Assembly: GCA_021151825.1 (NCBI GenBank)
Contig: JAGKWQ010000001.1
Location: 744,001 to 808,000 of the forward strand
Reading direction: 5' to 3'
DNA: 64,000 bases
Source: Cellvibrionaceae bacterium
Lineage (GTDB): Bacteria; Pseudomonadota; Gammaproteobacteria; Pseudomonadales; Cellvibrionaceae
The notes beneath the pieces were generated by a model that did not search any database, was not told where the DNA came from, and worked only from the letters and a program-made list of their open reading frames with translations. Numbering within the stretch: the first letter of the stretch is position 1; the number at the start of each line of letters is the position of its first letter. A program made the translations under genes and the position numbers. Positions 52,008 through 61,616 of the stretch are shown one piece after another.

Positions 52008-52685
52008 ATGCCATTTGCCAATCTGTCGAATCTGTTTGGTCGCTCACCGATCAAACCGTTGCAGGAACATATGGCGCTGGCAGTCAGGGCCGCGACTGAA
52101 CTGGTAGCGTTTTTTATCGCCGTTACCAGCAACGACTGGGAACGTGCCCGCGCAATCCAGCAGCAAGTGGTCGATTACGAACACCAGGCTGATGACATTA
52201 AAAAGCAATTGCGCCTGCACCTTCCCAAAAGTTTGTTCTTACCCGTACCGCGCACCGACTTGCTCGAACTACTGGCGATGCAAGACCGCATTCCCAACCG
52301 CGCCAAAGATATCGCCGGCATCATTATCGGCCGCCGCATGAGTATTCCGGGAATCATGAAAGAGCAAATGAATGAGTTTGTACAAACCAGCGTGCTCGCC
52401 GCTGAACAGGCACTCAAAGCCATCAACGGGCTTGATGAATTATTGGAAACCGGTTTTAGCGGGCGCGAGTTGGCGGCAGTTGAGCAAATGATTACCGAGC
52501 TGGATGAGCTGGAAGAAAAGGCGGATCGCCTGGAAATCGGTGTTCGCACATCACTCTTCGCGCTTGAAGCGCAATTGCCGCCGGTGGATGTGATGTTCCT
52601 CTACAACATCATCGACTGGGTCGGTGATATCGCCAATCGCGCCCACGATGTCGGTGGTCGTTTGCAATTATTGTTGGCGCGTTAA
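52008..52685 (+). CDS. DUF47/TIGR00153 phosphate transport regulator
   Basis: This encodes 225 residues from the ATG at 52008, with a GGAGG site 7 bases upstream. The protein is all-helical, PhoU-like (LFGRSPIKPLQEHMALAVRA; VVDYEHQADDIKKQLRLHL; LLELLAMQDRIPNRAKDIAG). Members of this family regulate or assist Pit transporters. The pit gene starts 21 bases after the stop. A likely Pho box upstream fits the role. Confidence 0.9.
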   Translation: MPFANLSNLFGRSPIKPLQEHMALAVRAATELVAFFIAVTSNDWERARAIQQQVVDYEHQADDIKKQLRLHLPKSLFLPVPRTDLLELLAMQDRIPNRAKDIAGIIIGRRMSIPGIMKEQMNEFVQTSVLAAEQALKAINGLDELLETGFSGRELAAVEQMITELDELEEKADRLEIGVRTSLFALEAQLPPVDVMFLYNIIDWVGDIANRAHDVGGRLQLLLAR

Positions 52686-52706
52686 CGCCTTTGGATTATT
52701 TTTTTG

Positions 52707-53981
52707 ATGAATTTATTCGCTGAACACGGCCAACTCCTGCTGATACTCGCCTGCACTTTCGGCGTGTTTATGGCGTGGGGAGTCGGTGCAAACGATGTGT
52801 CCAATGCGATGGGAACATCGGTCGGCTCACGCGCCTTAACCATGAAGCAGGCGATCATTATCGCCATGGTGTTTGAATTTGCCGGCGCTTATTTGGCGGG
52901 CGGAGAAGTAACTGAAACCATCAGTAGTGGCATCGTGGAATTGGGAGTCATGCGCGACCATCCCGATTTATTAGTGTATGGAATGCTCGCCTCGTTACTA
53001 GCGGCGGCAAGCTGGTTGCTAATCGCGAATATCCTCGGCTGGCCGGTATCCACAACCCACTCCATTGTGGGCGCGATTATCGGTTTTGCGGCGGTGGGCA
53101 TTTCTGTTGATGCGGTGCAGTGGGACCAGGTCTGGGGCATTGTCGGTAGCTGGATTGTTACGCCGTTTATCGCGGGGATACTGTCGTTCTGGATTTTCCG
53201 CTCGGTCAGATTTTTGATCCTCGATAGTGATGATCCGTTCACCAGTGCTAAACATTACCTCCCGTTTTATATGTTTGCGGTGGGTTTTCTATTATCCATG
53301 GTTACTATCCTCCAGGGATTGAGCCATGTTTTTAAAGCACAGCACATCGAATTTACCTTTTTCGAAGCAGTGATGATTGCTGCTGTTATCGGCATCCTTG
53401 TCGCCATCATCGGCGTTTTTTTGCTGCGTCGTGTAGTGAAGGATGTAAACGCCGATAAAGCCAATCGTTTCGCCAGCGTAGAACGCGTGTTCGGTGTATT
53501 GATGATTTTCACCGCCTGCGCCATGGCCTTTGCCCACGGCTCCAATGATGTCGCCAATGCCGTCGGCCCTATGGCGGCGGTGATCAATGTGGTTAATCAG
53601 GGCGCAGTTGAAGCCAACGTGAGCGTTGCCTCCTGGATGTTACTGCTGGGCGCGGCGGGCATAGTGTTGGGCGTGGCAACTTACGGCTACAAAGTAATGA
53701 TCACCATCGGCCAGAAAATTACTGAACTCACGCCCAGCCGTGGCTTTGCGGCAGAAATGTCAGCGGCGGCAACAGTGGTTCTCGCCTCGGGATTCGGTTT
53801 GCCCATCTCCACGACCCACGCCCTGGTCGGCGCATTACTGGGTGTAGGTTTGGCACGCGGGATTGGCGCGTTGAATTTGCGCGTAATCGGCGGGATTTTT
53901 GTGTCCTGGATTATCACCCTGCCCGCCGGTGCTGGCTTGTCGATATTGTTTTTCTATCTGTTCCAGACACTATTCGCTTGA
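52707..53981 (+). CDS. pitA: PitA-type inorganic phosphate transporter
   Basis: This encodes 424 residues from the ATG at 52707, with about ten membrane helices. The two internal repeats of the family show GVGANDVSNAMGTSVGSRAL (about residue 25) and HGSNDVANAVGPMAAV (about 275), with PISTTHALVGALLGVG and PVSTTHSIVGAIIGF. It carries phosphate, probably with a proton or sodium and metal ions, into the cell. Forms an operon with the DUF47 gene. Confidence 0.93.
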   Translation: MNLFAEHGQLLLILACTFGVFMAWGVGANDVSNAMGTSVGSRALTMKQAIIIAMVFEFAGAYLAGGEVTETISSGIVELGVMRDHPDLLVYGMLASLLAAASWLLIANILGWPVSTTHSIVGAIIGFAAVGISVDAVQWDQVWGIVGSWIVTPFIAGILSFWIFRSVRFLILDSDDPFTSAKHYLPFYMFAVGFLLSMVTILQGLSHVFKAQHIEFTFFEAVMIAAVIGILVAIIGVFLLRRVVKDVNADKANRFASVERVFGVLMIFTACAMAFAHGSNDVANAVGPMAAVINVVNQGAVEANVSVASWMLLLGAAGIVLGVATYGYKVMITIGQKITELTPSRGFAAEMSAAATVVLASGFGLPISTTHALVGALLGVGLARGIGALNLRVIGGIFVSWIITLPAGAGLSILFFYLFQTLFA

Positions 53982-54080
53982 TGGATGCAGCGCTTTTAAC
54001 GCGCCGCGTTTAACCGCTACTTGCAATTTTCTACTCAATCGCCGATAACACCCCACTATGTTGTCGACGAGCCTTTGCCT

Positions 54081-55235
54081 ATGTCTTTGAACCGCAAGGA
54101 ATACATCCACCACCTGCAACATTTGGTTGCCTTGCCCTCGGTAAGCTGCGGTTTGCCTGAGTGGGATATGTCCAACCAAAAGGTGATCGATTACCTCGCC
54201 AATACCTTTGGCGACCTTGGTTTTAGCACCCGTGTAGTTCCCATTGGCGAGTCGGGCAAATCCAACTTGATCGCCAGCCTCGGCACTGGCGATGGCGGCT
54301 TGGTGCTGGCGGGCCATAGCGATACCGTTCCCTACGATGCCGACCGCTGGCAATCCGATCCTTTCACCCTCACCGAACGCGACGGCAAACTTTACGGTCT
54401 CGGCGCGACCGATATGAAAGGATTTTTCCCAGTCATTATCGAAGCGGTAAAACCTTATCTGGACAAGCCGTTTAAACATCCGCTCATTGTTCTCGCTACC
54501 GCCGATGAAGAAAGCAGCATGAGTGGCGCGCGCGCGCTTGCGCAAAATGGAATTCCCGGTTTAAGCCCACGTTACGCCGTTATTGGTGAGCCAACTGGAT
54601 TGGTACCGATTCGCGCGCACAAAGGCATCATGATGGAAGCCATTCGTGTGCGCGGCAAAAGCGGCCACTCATCCAACCCGGCGCTTGGCAACAATGCGTT
54701 GGAAGCGATGAACCAGGTGATGAATACGCTGCTGCAATTGCGCAGTGAATTGTACTTAAAATATCGCGATCCCGGTTTTGCAGTGCAAACGCCGACTTTG
54801 AATTTAGGTTGCATCCACGGCGGCGACGGCGCCAACCGTATTTGCGCCGAATGTGAATTGCATTTTGATTTACGTTTATTGCCGGGCATGGATAACGACG
54901 AGCTGCGTCAGGTAATCGCGCAACGTTTAATACCTATCGCCGAAACCAGCGGCACCGATATTGTTTTATCATCGCTGTTTGAAGGTGTTGATCCGTTTGG
55001 TGAATCAGCAAATTCTGAACTGGTAAAAGTGTGCGAGGAATTAACCGGCAATACCGCCGATACCGTTGCCTTCGCCACCGAAGCGCCGTTTATGCAACAG
55101 ATGGGTATGCAAACGCTGATCCTTGGCCCCGGCTCCATTAATCAGGCACACCAGCCCGATGAATTTATTCCGCTCGACCAGATCGAACCAGCAGTAACTA
55201 TTTTGCGACGATTGATTGAAAAATATTGTTTGTAA
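54081..55235 (+). CDS. argE: Acetylornithine deacetylase (ArgE)
   Basis: This encodes 384 residues from the ATG at 54081 (MSLNRKEY); the frame is open upstream to 54021. M20-family metallopeptidase motifs: LAGHSDTVPYDADRW (metal His/Asp, about 78), GLGATDMKGF (bridging Asp), ATADEESSMSGA with the catalytic Glu, and VIGEPTGLVPIRAHKG. The C-terminal region has the second-domain dimer motif and a metal His in INQAHQPDEFI. It removes the acetyl group from N-acetylornithine in arginine synthesis. argA follows after 46 bases on the same strand. Confidence 0.92.
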   Translation: MSLNRKEYIHHLQHLVALPSVSCGLPEWDMSNQKVIDYLANTFGDLGFSTRVVPIGESGKSNLIASLGTGDGGLVLAGHSDTVPYDADRWQSDPFTLTERDGKLYGLGATDMKGFFPVIIEAVKPYLDKPFKHPLIVLATADEESSMSGARALAQNGIPGLSPRYAVIGEPTGLVPIRAHKGIMMEAIRVRGKSGHSSNPALGNNALEAMNQVMNTLLQLRSELYLKYRDPGFAVQTPTLNLGCIHGGDGANRICAECELHFDLRLLPGMDNDELRQVIAQRLIPIAETSGTDIVLSSLFEGVDPFGESANSELVKVCEELTGNTADTVAFATEAPFMQQMGMQTLILGPGSINQAHQPDEFIPLDQIEPAVTILRRLIEKYCL

Positions 55236-55281
55236 CATGCTAACGGCAGATTTTTCTTTCACATTTTTTTGAGATCATAAA

Positions 55282-56598
55282 GTGCCAGCCAATACCCAAG
55301 ACTACGTTAAATGGTTCCGTCACTCGACGCCCTACATCAACAGGCACAGCGACAAAACCTTTGTCCTGATGCTGCCGGGCGAAGCCATTCCCCATGCAAA
55401 TTTCCACAATATCGTGCACGACATTGCCTTGCTGTGCAGCCTGGATGTGCGTTTGGTATTAGTGCACGGCGCGCGCCCGCAAATTGATGAGCGTTTGCAA
55501 GTTGCCGACACTTACAGCAATTTCCATAAAAATTTGCGCATCACGGACAGCGACAGTTTAAGCCTGGTGATTCAAGCGATTGGTGAAGCGCGCACTATTG
55601 TCGAAGCAGCGCTTTCAACCAGTTTGCCGAATTCACCGATGCACGATGCCGACATGCAAGTGATTAGCGGTAACTTCGTCGTCGCCATGCCCCACGGCGT
55701 AATTGACGGCGTAGATTTGCAACACACCGGCAAAGTGCGCAAGGTTCACACCAAATCCCTCAATGCCGCACTGGATTCCGGTGCGGTTGTGTTGTTATCG
55801 CCCATCGCCTATTCACCAACGGGCGAGATTTTTAATTTAACGTTTAGCGATGTCGCCACCCATGTCGCCAGTGCGATTAAAGCCGATAAATTATTAGCAT
55901 TTGTGGAAGGCAACGGCGTTACCGATGATGAAGGTAATTTAATTCGCCAGATGTCATTGCAAGAATGCAAAAACTATTTAAACGAGCATGGCGAAAAAAT
56001 TAATTTCGATTTGCAACAATCGATCAGCGCCTGCTATTTAAGTGTGCTGCAAGGCGTACCGCGCGCGCAATTGGTCAGCTACAGCACCGATGGTGCGCTG
56101 CTCACCGAATTATTTACGCGCGATGGGCTGGGCACCATGGTGTATTCCGGTCATTACGAGCAATTACGTCCGGCAACGATTGATGATGTCGGCGGCATTC
56201 TCGATTTGATTCGCCCATTGGAAGAAGAAGGTATTCTGGTGCGGCGCTCGCGCGAATTGCTGGAAACCGAAATCAATAAATTCCATGTGATGGAAAAAGA
56301 CGGCACTATAATCGCGTGCGCTGCGCTTTATCCTTACGGTGAGATGGCGGAATTATCCTGCGTTGCCACGCACCCGGAATATCGCAACGGCGGACGCGCG
56401 GCACAATTGTTACAGCAAATTGAAAAGCAGGCGCTCAAACAAAAAATCAAACAATTATTTTTGCTGACGACACAAACAGCGCACTGGTTTATCGAGCAAG
56501 GTTTTGTGCAAGGCAAGCTGGATGATTTACCGGTGCAGCGGCAATTGCTGTACAACTACCAGCGCAATTCCAAAATTTTTATTAAGTCGCTGGTGTAG
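55282..56598 (+). CDS. argA: N-acetylglutamate synthase (ArgA)
   Basis: This encodes 438 residues from a GTG start. The N-terminal amino-acid-kinase domain (LMLPGEAIPHANFHNIVHD; LVLVHGARPQIDERL; near 35-80) is the arginine-binding regulatory part. The C-terminal GNAT domain (about 290-438) has EMAELSCVATHPEYRNGGRA with the acetyl-CoA loop. It catalyses acetylation of glutamate, the first step of arginine synthesis, and is normally inhibited by arginine. Length fits the bacterial two-domain ArgA. It follows argE. Confidence 0.93.
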   Translation: MPANTQDYVKWFRHSTPYINRHSDKTFVLMLPGEAIPHANFHNIVHDIALLCSLDVRLVLVHGARPQIDERLQVADTYSNFHKNLRITDSDSLSLVIQAIGEARTIVEAALSTSLPNSPMHDADMQVISGNFVVAMPHGVIDGVDLQHTGKVRKVHTKSLNAALDSGAVVLLSPIAYSPTGEIFNLTFSDVATHVASAIKADKLLAFVEGNGVTDDEGNLIRQMSLQECKNYLNEHGEKINFDLQQSISACYLSVLQGVPRAQLVSYSTDGALLTELFTRDGLGTMVYSGHYEQLRPATIDDVGGILDLIRPLEEEGILVRRSRELLETEINKFHVMEKDGTIIACAALYPYGEMAELSCVATHPEYRNGGRAAQLLQQIEKQALKQKIKQLFLLTTQTAHWFIEQGFVQGKLDDLPVQRQLLYNYQRNSKIFIKSLV

Positions 56599-56620
56599 GT
56601 TTTCAGGAAGAAAAATAGTT

Positions 56621-57079
56621 ATGGAAATTATTAACCTGAGCGAAGCGCCACAACATATCCCAACCATTGCACGCTGGCATTTTAAAGAATGGGGTTATCT
56701 GAATCCGGGTAGAACCATCGAATATCGCATTGAACGCATGCAGCGTTATATCACCGACACCCCAATTCCTTCCATGCTGATTGCAATTGATGGAGAAGAG
56801 ATATTGGGAACCGCAGCACTGGTTGAGGCAGATATGGATAGCCACCCGGAATTAACACCTTGGCTGGCTAGCGTTTATATCCGCGAAGACCAGCGCGGGC
56901 TTGGGCTCGGCAAAAAACTGGTACAAGCGCTGATGGATTTTGCAGGTAAACAAAATCTTGAGCGCCTGTATTTATTTACGCCGGATCAGTCAGGTTTCTA
57001 TGCAAAACTGGGCTGGAAAACTCTCGCGCAGGAAACCTACCGCGATACGCCTGTCACCGTTATGCAATTGGATTACTAA
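56621..57079 (+). CDS. GNAT-family N-acetyltransferase
   Basis: This encodes 152 residues from MEIINLSEA (ATG at 56621, AGGAAG upstream). The GNAT fold is plain: DGEEILGTAALVEADMD, then WLASVYIREDQRGLGLGKKLVQA with the Q/RxxGxG/A acetyl-CoA loop, and LYLFTPDQSGFYAKLGWK. It lies 22 bases after argA and may be cotranscribed. Substrate unknown. Confidence 0.88.
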   Translation: MEIINLSEAPQHIPTIARWHFKEWGYLNPGRTIEYRIERMQRYITDTPIPSMLIAIDGEEILGTAALVEADMDSHPELTPWLASVYIREDQRGLGLGKKLVQALMDFAGKQNLERLYLFTPDQSGFYAKLGWKTLAQETYRDTPVTVMQLDY

Positions 57080-57180
57080 GACTCCTCCTTACGCCTAACT
57101 AATCTTACTGCGGCTGGCTTGGGGCATCTGATAAGATAGATGCCTATCTGTTAGCCGCTATTACAAGATCGAGGTTAGTT

Positions 57181-59025
57181 ATGCCGGTTTATCGTTCCAA
57201 AACCACAACATCGGGCCGCAACATGGCCGGTGCCCGCGCCCTGTGGCGTGCAACAGGCATGAAAGATGACGATTTCCAGAAACCCATCATCGCTGTCGCC
57301 AACTCCTTTACCCAATTTGTACCCGGCCACGTGCACCTGAAAGATCTGGGCCAACTGGTTGCGCGCGAAATCGAAAGAGCCGGCGGTGTCGCCAAAGAAT
57401 TCAATACCATCGCTGTGGATGACGGTATCGCCATGGGCCACGATGGCATGCTTTACAGTTTGCCATCGCGCGACATCATCGCCGACTCCGTGGAATACAT
57501 GGTCAACGCCCACTGCGCGGACGCCATCGTGTGTATCTCCAACTGCGACAAGATTACCCCCGGTATGCTGATGGCGGCTATGCGCCTGAATATCCCGGTG
57601 ATTTTTGTGTCCGGCGGCCCGATGGAAGCAGGTAAAACCAAATTGTCCGAGCACAAGCTCGATTTGGTTGATGCCATGGTAATTGCGGTTGACGATAACG
57701 CCAGCGATGAAAAAGTGAATGAATATGAGCGTTCCGCCTGCCCAACCTGCGGCTCCTGCTCAGGTATGTTTACTGCCAACTCCATGAACTGTTTGACCGA
57801 AGCACTGGGTCTGTCCCTACCCGGCAACGGCTCTTTGCTCGCAACCCACGCAGACCGCGAACAGTTGTTCCTGGAAGCAGGTCGCCGCATCGTAGAAATC
57901 ACTAAACGCCACTACGAAGAAGACGATTACAGCGTGTTGCCACGCTCCATCGCGACGTTTGAAGCCTATGAAAATGCCATGGCACTCGATATCGCCATGG
58001 GTGGCTCAACCAATACCATCCTGCATTTGCTCGCTGCCGCACAGGAAGGCGACGTGCCGTTCACTATGTTCGATGTAGACCGCATGAGCCGCAAAGTGCC
58101 GCAACTGTGTAAGGTCGCACCCAACACTCCCAAATACCATATGGAAGACGTACACCGCGCTGGCGGCGTGATGGGCATTTTGGCGGAGCTGAATCGCGGC
58201 GGCTTGCTGCACAACCAATTGCCGACTGTTCACAGCAAAACCTTCCAGGAAGCGCTGGATAAGTGGGACATCATTACCACGTCCTCTGAAGCGGTAGCGA
58301 CTTTCTACAAAGCAGGCCCTGCCGGTATCCCGACCCAGGTCGCATTTAGCCAGGCGACTCGCTGGCCGACACTGGATGGCGACCGCGCCGAGGGCTGTAT
58401 CCGCTCCGTGAAAAACGCCTACAGCAAAGAAGGCGGTCTGGCCGTACTCAAAGGCAACATCGCTATCGACGGCTGCGTAGTAAAAACTTCCGGTGTGGAC
58501 GAAAGCTGCTGGGTATTTGAAGGCAAAGCTTACGTTGTGGAAAGCCAGGACAAAGCCGTAGCCGATATTCTCGACGGCAAAGTGAAAGAAGGCGATGTAG
58601 TGGTAATCCGCTACGAAGGCCCCAAAGGTGGCCCGGGCATGCAAGAGATGCTCTACCCTACCAGCTACCTGAAATCCAAAGGCCTGGGCAAAGCTTGCGC
58701 ATTGCTGACTGACGGTCGCTTCTCCGGCGGAACCTCGGGCTTATCCATTGGCCACGTTTCACCTGAAGCCGCCGCTGGCGGTGCAATTGGCCTGGTACAG
58801 ACCGGCGATATTATCCGTATCGATATCCCCAATCGCAGCATCAACGTGGTACTGACCGAAAACGAATTGGATGCACGTCGCGCTGCCGAAAATGCCAAAG
58901 GCCCATTGGCCTGGAAGCCCAGCGAAGTTCGTCCGCGCAAGGTTTCTGCTTCACTTAAAGCCTATGCGATGCTGGCCACCAGTGCCGACAAAGGTGCAGT
59001 AAGAGATTTGAGCAAACTCGACTAA
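57181..59025 (+). CDS. ilvD: Dihydroxy-acid dehydratase (IlvD)
   Basis: This encodes 614 residues, full length for the family. Conserved motifs: SNCDKITPGM (Cys near 122) and ACPTCGSCSGMFTANSMNCL (Cys cluster near 187-193) for the Fe-S cluster, GGSTNTILHLLAAAQ, and the C-terminal LLTDGRFSGGTSGLSIGHVS. It dehydrates 2,3-dihydroxy acids to 2-keto acids in valine, isoleucine and leucine synthesis. A hairpin GCATCT...AGATGC (57124-57143) lies in the short upstream region. A very strong terminator follows. Confidence 0.96.
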   Translation: MPVYRSKTTTSGRNMAGARALWRATGMKDDDFQKPIIAVANSFTQFVPGHVHLKDLGQLVAREIERAGGVAKEFNTIAVDDGIAMGHDGMLYSLPSRDIIADSVEYMVNAHCADAIVCISNCDKITPGMLMAAMRLNIPVIFVSGGPMEAGKTKLSEHKLDLVDAMVIAVDDNASDEKVNEYERSACPTCGSCSGMFTANSMNCLTEALGLSLPGNGSLLATHADREQLFLEAGRRIVEITKRHYEEDDYSVLPRSIATFEAYENAMALDIAMGGSTNTILHLLAAAQEGDVPFTMFDVDRMSRKVPQLCKVAPNTPKYHMEDVHRAGGVMGILAELNRGGLLHNQLPTVHSKTFQEALDKWDIITTSSEAVATFYKAGPAGIPTQVAFSQATRWPTLDGDRAEGCIRSVKNAYSKEGGLAVLKGNIAIDGCVVKTSGVDESCWVFEGKAYVVESQDKAVADILDGKVKEGDVVVIRYEGPKGGPGMQEMLYPTSYLKSKGLGKACALLTDGRFSGGTSGLSIGHVSPEAAAGGAIGLVQTGDIIRIDIPNRSINVVLTENELDARRAAENAKGPLAWKPSEVRPRKVSASLKAYAMLATSADKGAVRDLSKLD

Positions 59026-59052
59026 TACCTTCATTATTCTTCAGTAAATTGT

Positions 59053-59098
59053 GACCCAGTAAAAAGCCCGCATTTTTGCGGGCTTTTTACTGGGTCAT
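59053..59098. terminator. Bidirectional terminator between ilvD and the TPR gene
   Basis: A perfect 21-bp stem (arms 59053-59073 and 59078-59098) with a TTTT loop contains GCCCGCA and TTTTTACTGGGTCA parts, giving A- and T-runs either way. It serves ilvD from the left and the TonB2-like operon from the right. Confidence 0.93.
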
Positions 59099-59124
59099 TT
59101 GTTGTTTACATCATCAGAAAAACA

Positions 59125-60474
59125 TTAGTGCATCAGCTGTGTTGATGATTGTGCTGTTTTTATTTTTTCCCGCTCGACATAGGCAATCCATTCTTTTGCA
59201 GAAGCTTCACTGCGCGGATCTTTGCTTGCTGCCTGGAAAAACTTTAAGGCCTCATCAAAATTATTTTGCGCCAGCTCTGCCTGGCCCACCACAAAATTTG
59301 CATGGTCGACGCGTTTCAAACGCGATGCTTTGAGCGCGGCGCGCGCAGTGCGTGAAGCTTCCTTGAATTTTCCGTTATCGTAATAGGCGCTGGCCAAACG
59401 CAACGTCAATTCCGGATCGCGGGAATTTTTTGCCGCTTTTTCATATTCCGCCAGGGATTCTTTGGAGTTTTTTGCAAGGCGTAACGATTCTGCCAGCAAC
59501 ATCAAATTATTGGGATCAGGCGCAATAACTCTGTCTACATACAACCCTTTTTTTAACACCTTCGCAGCTTTATACGGCGCATTTTCTTCCATCAATAGAT
59601 AGGAAAGATTCAACAATTCTTTTTCCGTTGTCAGCCCGCCGAGCTGATAACAAATTTCCAGCGCAGCAAGGGATTCCTGATCCCGTTTTAACTCGCCATA
59701 AATATGAGAGAGACTTTTCCAATAACGCGCTTTGGGATAATAACCGACAAGTTTTTTCAGCGAAGCCAAACCATTTTTATAATCCTCTCGCTCCACATAC
59801 AAACTGTGCTGCAATAAATACCAGGATTCTGTGGGGATTTTTTTGTTATCCAGTTGCGCATCAATGGCTTCATTAATATTCACCAGCGCCTCATCGTTAT
59901 CGCCCAGTTTGTAATAAATTTTGGCGAATAAAGCCCATTGATCCGGATGCATGTCATCGACATATTCAGTCCAGCGCAACATGGTGTTTAACGCTTGCCG
60001 CGGCTTTTCATCCACCAGATACACCTGCCCTAGCACTAATAAAATTTGCGCCTCCATTGCCACAGGAATATTGGGCGATTGGGCCAACGCACGATTAAAA
60101 TAATCTGCAGCACGGGAATAGTTTTCTTGTGCGAGATAGGCGTAACCAAAATATTGGTAGAGCAGCACCAGCTCGTAAGCATTCAACTGGTTTTTATTAG
60201 CTTCCAATTCCGACAATAAGGAAATGGCTTTGCCAGGATTTAATGCAGAATCGGGATTAGCTGGCTGAATAAAAATTAACACTTCCTCAATTTTATTGCC
60301 AAATGCTGCTGAGACGTGCGGCAAAACACGCCGTTCATCACGATGGATATTTTGACTGGTAACCTGCGCAAATGCCTGACCAAGGTGACCGGTAATCGCC
60401 AGCAAGATAAATACAATAAATGCTTGCTTGAACGTGCGCGCAATTATTATCAGTGATTCAATCCGGTTGCTCAT
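59125..60474 (-). CDS. TPR-repeat protein of a TonB2-like system
   Basis: This encodes 449 residues. An N-terminal signal peptide or anchor (FIVFILLAITGHLGQAFA) is followed by about eight tetratricopeptide repeats (for example VLLYQYFGYAYLAQENYSRA and WALFAKIYYKLGDNDEALVN). In Vibrio and Shewanella a TPR gene is found at the end of tonB2-exbBD clusters, as here. It would act in the periplasm as a scaffold. It begins 9 bases after the TonB stop and ends the operon. Confidence 0.82.
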   Translation of the reverse strand: MSNRIESLIIIARTFKQAFIVFILLAITGHLGQAFAQVTSQNIHRDERRVLPHVSAAFGNKIEEVLIFIQPANPDSALNPGKAISLLSELEANKNQLNAYELVLLYQYFGYAYLAQENYSRAADYFNRALAQSPNIPVAMEAQILLVLGQVYLVDEKPRQALNTMLRWTEYVDDMHPDQWALFAKIYYKLGDNDEALVNINEAIDAQLDNKKIPTESWYLLQHSLYVEREDYKNGLASLKKLVGYYPKARYWKSLSHIYGELKRDQESLAALEICYQLGGLTTEKELLNLSYLLMEENAPYKAAKVLKKGLYVDRVIAPDPNNLMLLAESLRLAKNSKESLAEYEKAAKNSRDPELTLRLASAYYDNGKFKEASRTARAALKASRLKRVDHANFVVGQAELAQNNFDEALKFFQAASKDPRSEASAKEWIAYVEREKIKTAQSSTQLMH

Positions 60475-60483
60475 GCCGCGGCC

Positions 60484-61107
60484 CTATTTCATCTCAAAGA
60501 CGAAGCGGCTTTTGACTCCGCGAATTTCAACCGGTTTACCATCTACCACTTTCGGTTTGTATTTAAACTTAGCGGCAGCGCGCACGGAAACGCGATCAAA
60601 TACACTGGTCAGTTGGCCGTCTTTGGTACGACAATCTTCGGTAATGGTGCGCGCATCGCGCGTGGCCCCCGTAACGGTGATGGTGAACTCCACCGTACAA
60701 TAGCCTTCAATACCGCGCGAGAGTGCCGAGTTAGGATATTCAGGTTGTACTTTTACGATGGGCAGATATTCTCCTTCGGTAAAAACCAACGCGCGCGTAT
60801 CTAGCAAGGTATCGTTGAAAATAGGGTTATCAAGATCCAGCGGTGCAATAACAATTTCGGGAATTTCAAAATCCTGCACGGACATTTCTTCCGGCGGCAA
60901 ACCCGGTTCTGGTGGTTTTACCGGCGGCGGAACCTCGGGGCGTTTTTCCACACCGATGTTGGGCATCAGGATGGGTGCAACAGGAATTGTGCGGTAATCA
61001 TCCGGTTCTTCGAATTGATTGTTGATCAATAAATTCATCAGAAATAGCAGGCATAAGGTCGTCATGACACCGAGCATTGCACCGACTGCCATGCGCGACA
61101 GGTTCAT
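60484..61107 (-). CDS. TonB-family energy transducer (TonB2-like)
   Basis: This encodes 207 residues. One N-terminal membrane anchor (LGVMTTLCLLFLMNLLI), a short Pro/Glu-rich linker (RPEVPPPVKPPEPGLPPEE), and a C-terminal TonB domain (YLPIVKVQPEYPNSALSRGI; EGYCTVEFTITVTG; AAAKFKYKPKVVDGKPV). The short linker is typical of TonB2 types. It transmits proton-motive force to outer-membrane receptors. Its start overlaps the ExbD stop. Confidence 0.9.
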   Translation of the reverse strand: MNLSRMAVGAMLGVMTTLCLLFLMNLLINNQFEEPDDYRTIPVAPILMPNIGVEKRPEVPPPVKPPEPGLPPEEMSVQDFEIPEIVIAPLDLDNPIFNDTLLDTRALVFTEGEYLPIVKVQPEYPNSALSRGIEGYCTVEFTITVTGATRDARTITEDCRTKDGQLTSVFDRVSVRAAAKFKYKPKVVDGKPVEIRGVKSRFVFEMK

Positions 61108-61517
61108 GGCTGCGTGCTTTTGGGGGTTGAGACAATAACATCGTCAACACCGGCATCGCGCGCAGCATTCACAATCGTAAAAATGTATTGCATGTCGGCA
61201 TCGGTAGCTGCCTGGATTGAGAGTGCACCTTTGGGATTATCGATACGCATACGCTCAATGGCACGGCGCAATCCACGCTGCTCAATGCGTTGATTATCCA
61301 TCCAGATTTCGTTATCGGCGGTCACTGAAATTAATAAAGTTGCCTTGGGTTGATCTTGTGCGGTAGTGGAATCCGGACGCATGACTTCGCGCCCGGTTTC
61401 CTTCACAAATGATGCGGTGACAATGAAAAAAACCAGCATGATAAATACCACGTCCAGCATGGGCGTTAGATCTAGCGCTTGTACATCGTCTTCAAATTTT
61501 GCTTTATGCCGGCTCAT
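61104..61517 (-). CDS. ExbD/TolR-family protein
   Basis: This encodes 137 residues from MSRHKAKFEDD (61517); a GTG eight codons upstream is an alternative. One membrane helix carries the essential Asp in LDLTPMLDVVFIMLVFFIVT. The periplasmic domain ends with DAGVDDVIVSTP. It forms the proton channel with ExbB and couples it to TonB. Confidence 0.92.
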   Translation of the reverse strand: MSRHKAKFEDDVQALDLTPMLDVVFIMLVFFIVTASFVKETGREVMRPDSTTAQDQPKATLLISVTADNEIWMDNQRIEQRGLRRAIERMRIDNPKGALSIQAATDADMQYIFTIVNAARDAGVDDVIVSTPKSTQP

Positions 61518-61616
61518 GAACCATCTCACAACGAAAGTCACAGCGAAAGCAGTTATGGATGACCAAAACTGTTACCGAATGTTGATCAGCTTTTATTAAA
61601 AAAATGATCGAAATTA

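Noticed and set aside
57124..57143. Riboswitch or attenuator before ilvD
   Set aside because: Only one short 6-bp hairpin is present, and no leader peptide rich in branched-chain residues or downstream terminator before the start was seen.
58006..58644. 212-residue leftward frame inside ilvD
   Set aside because: Antisense shadow of a highly conserved enzyme; no ribosome binding site or domain.
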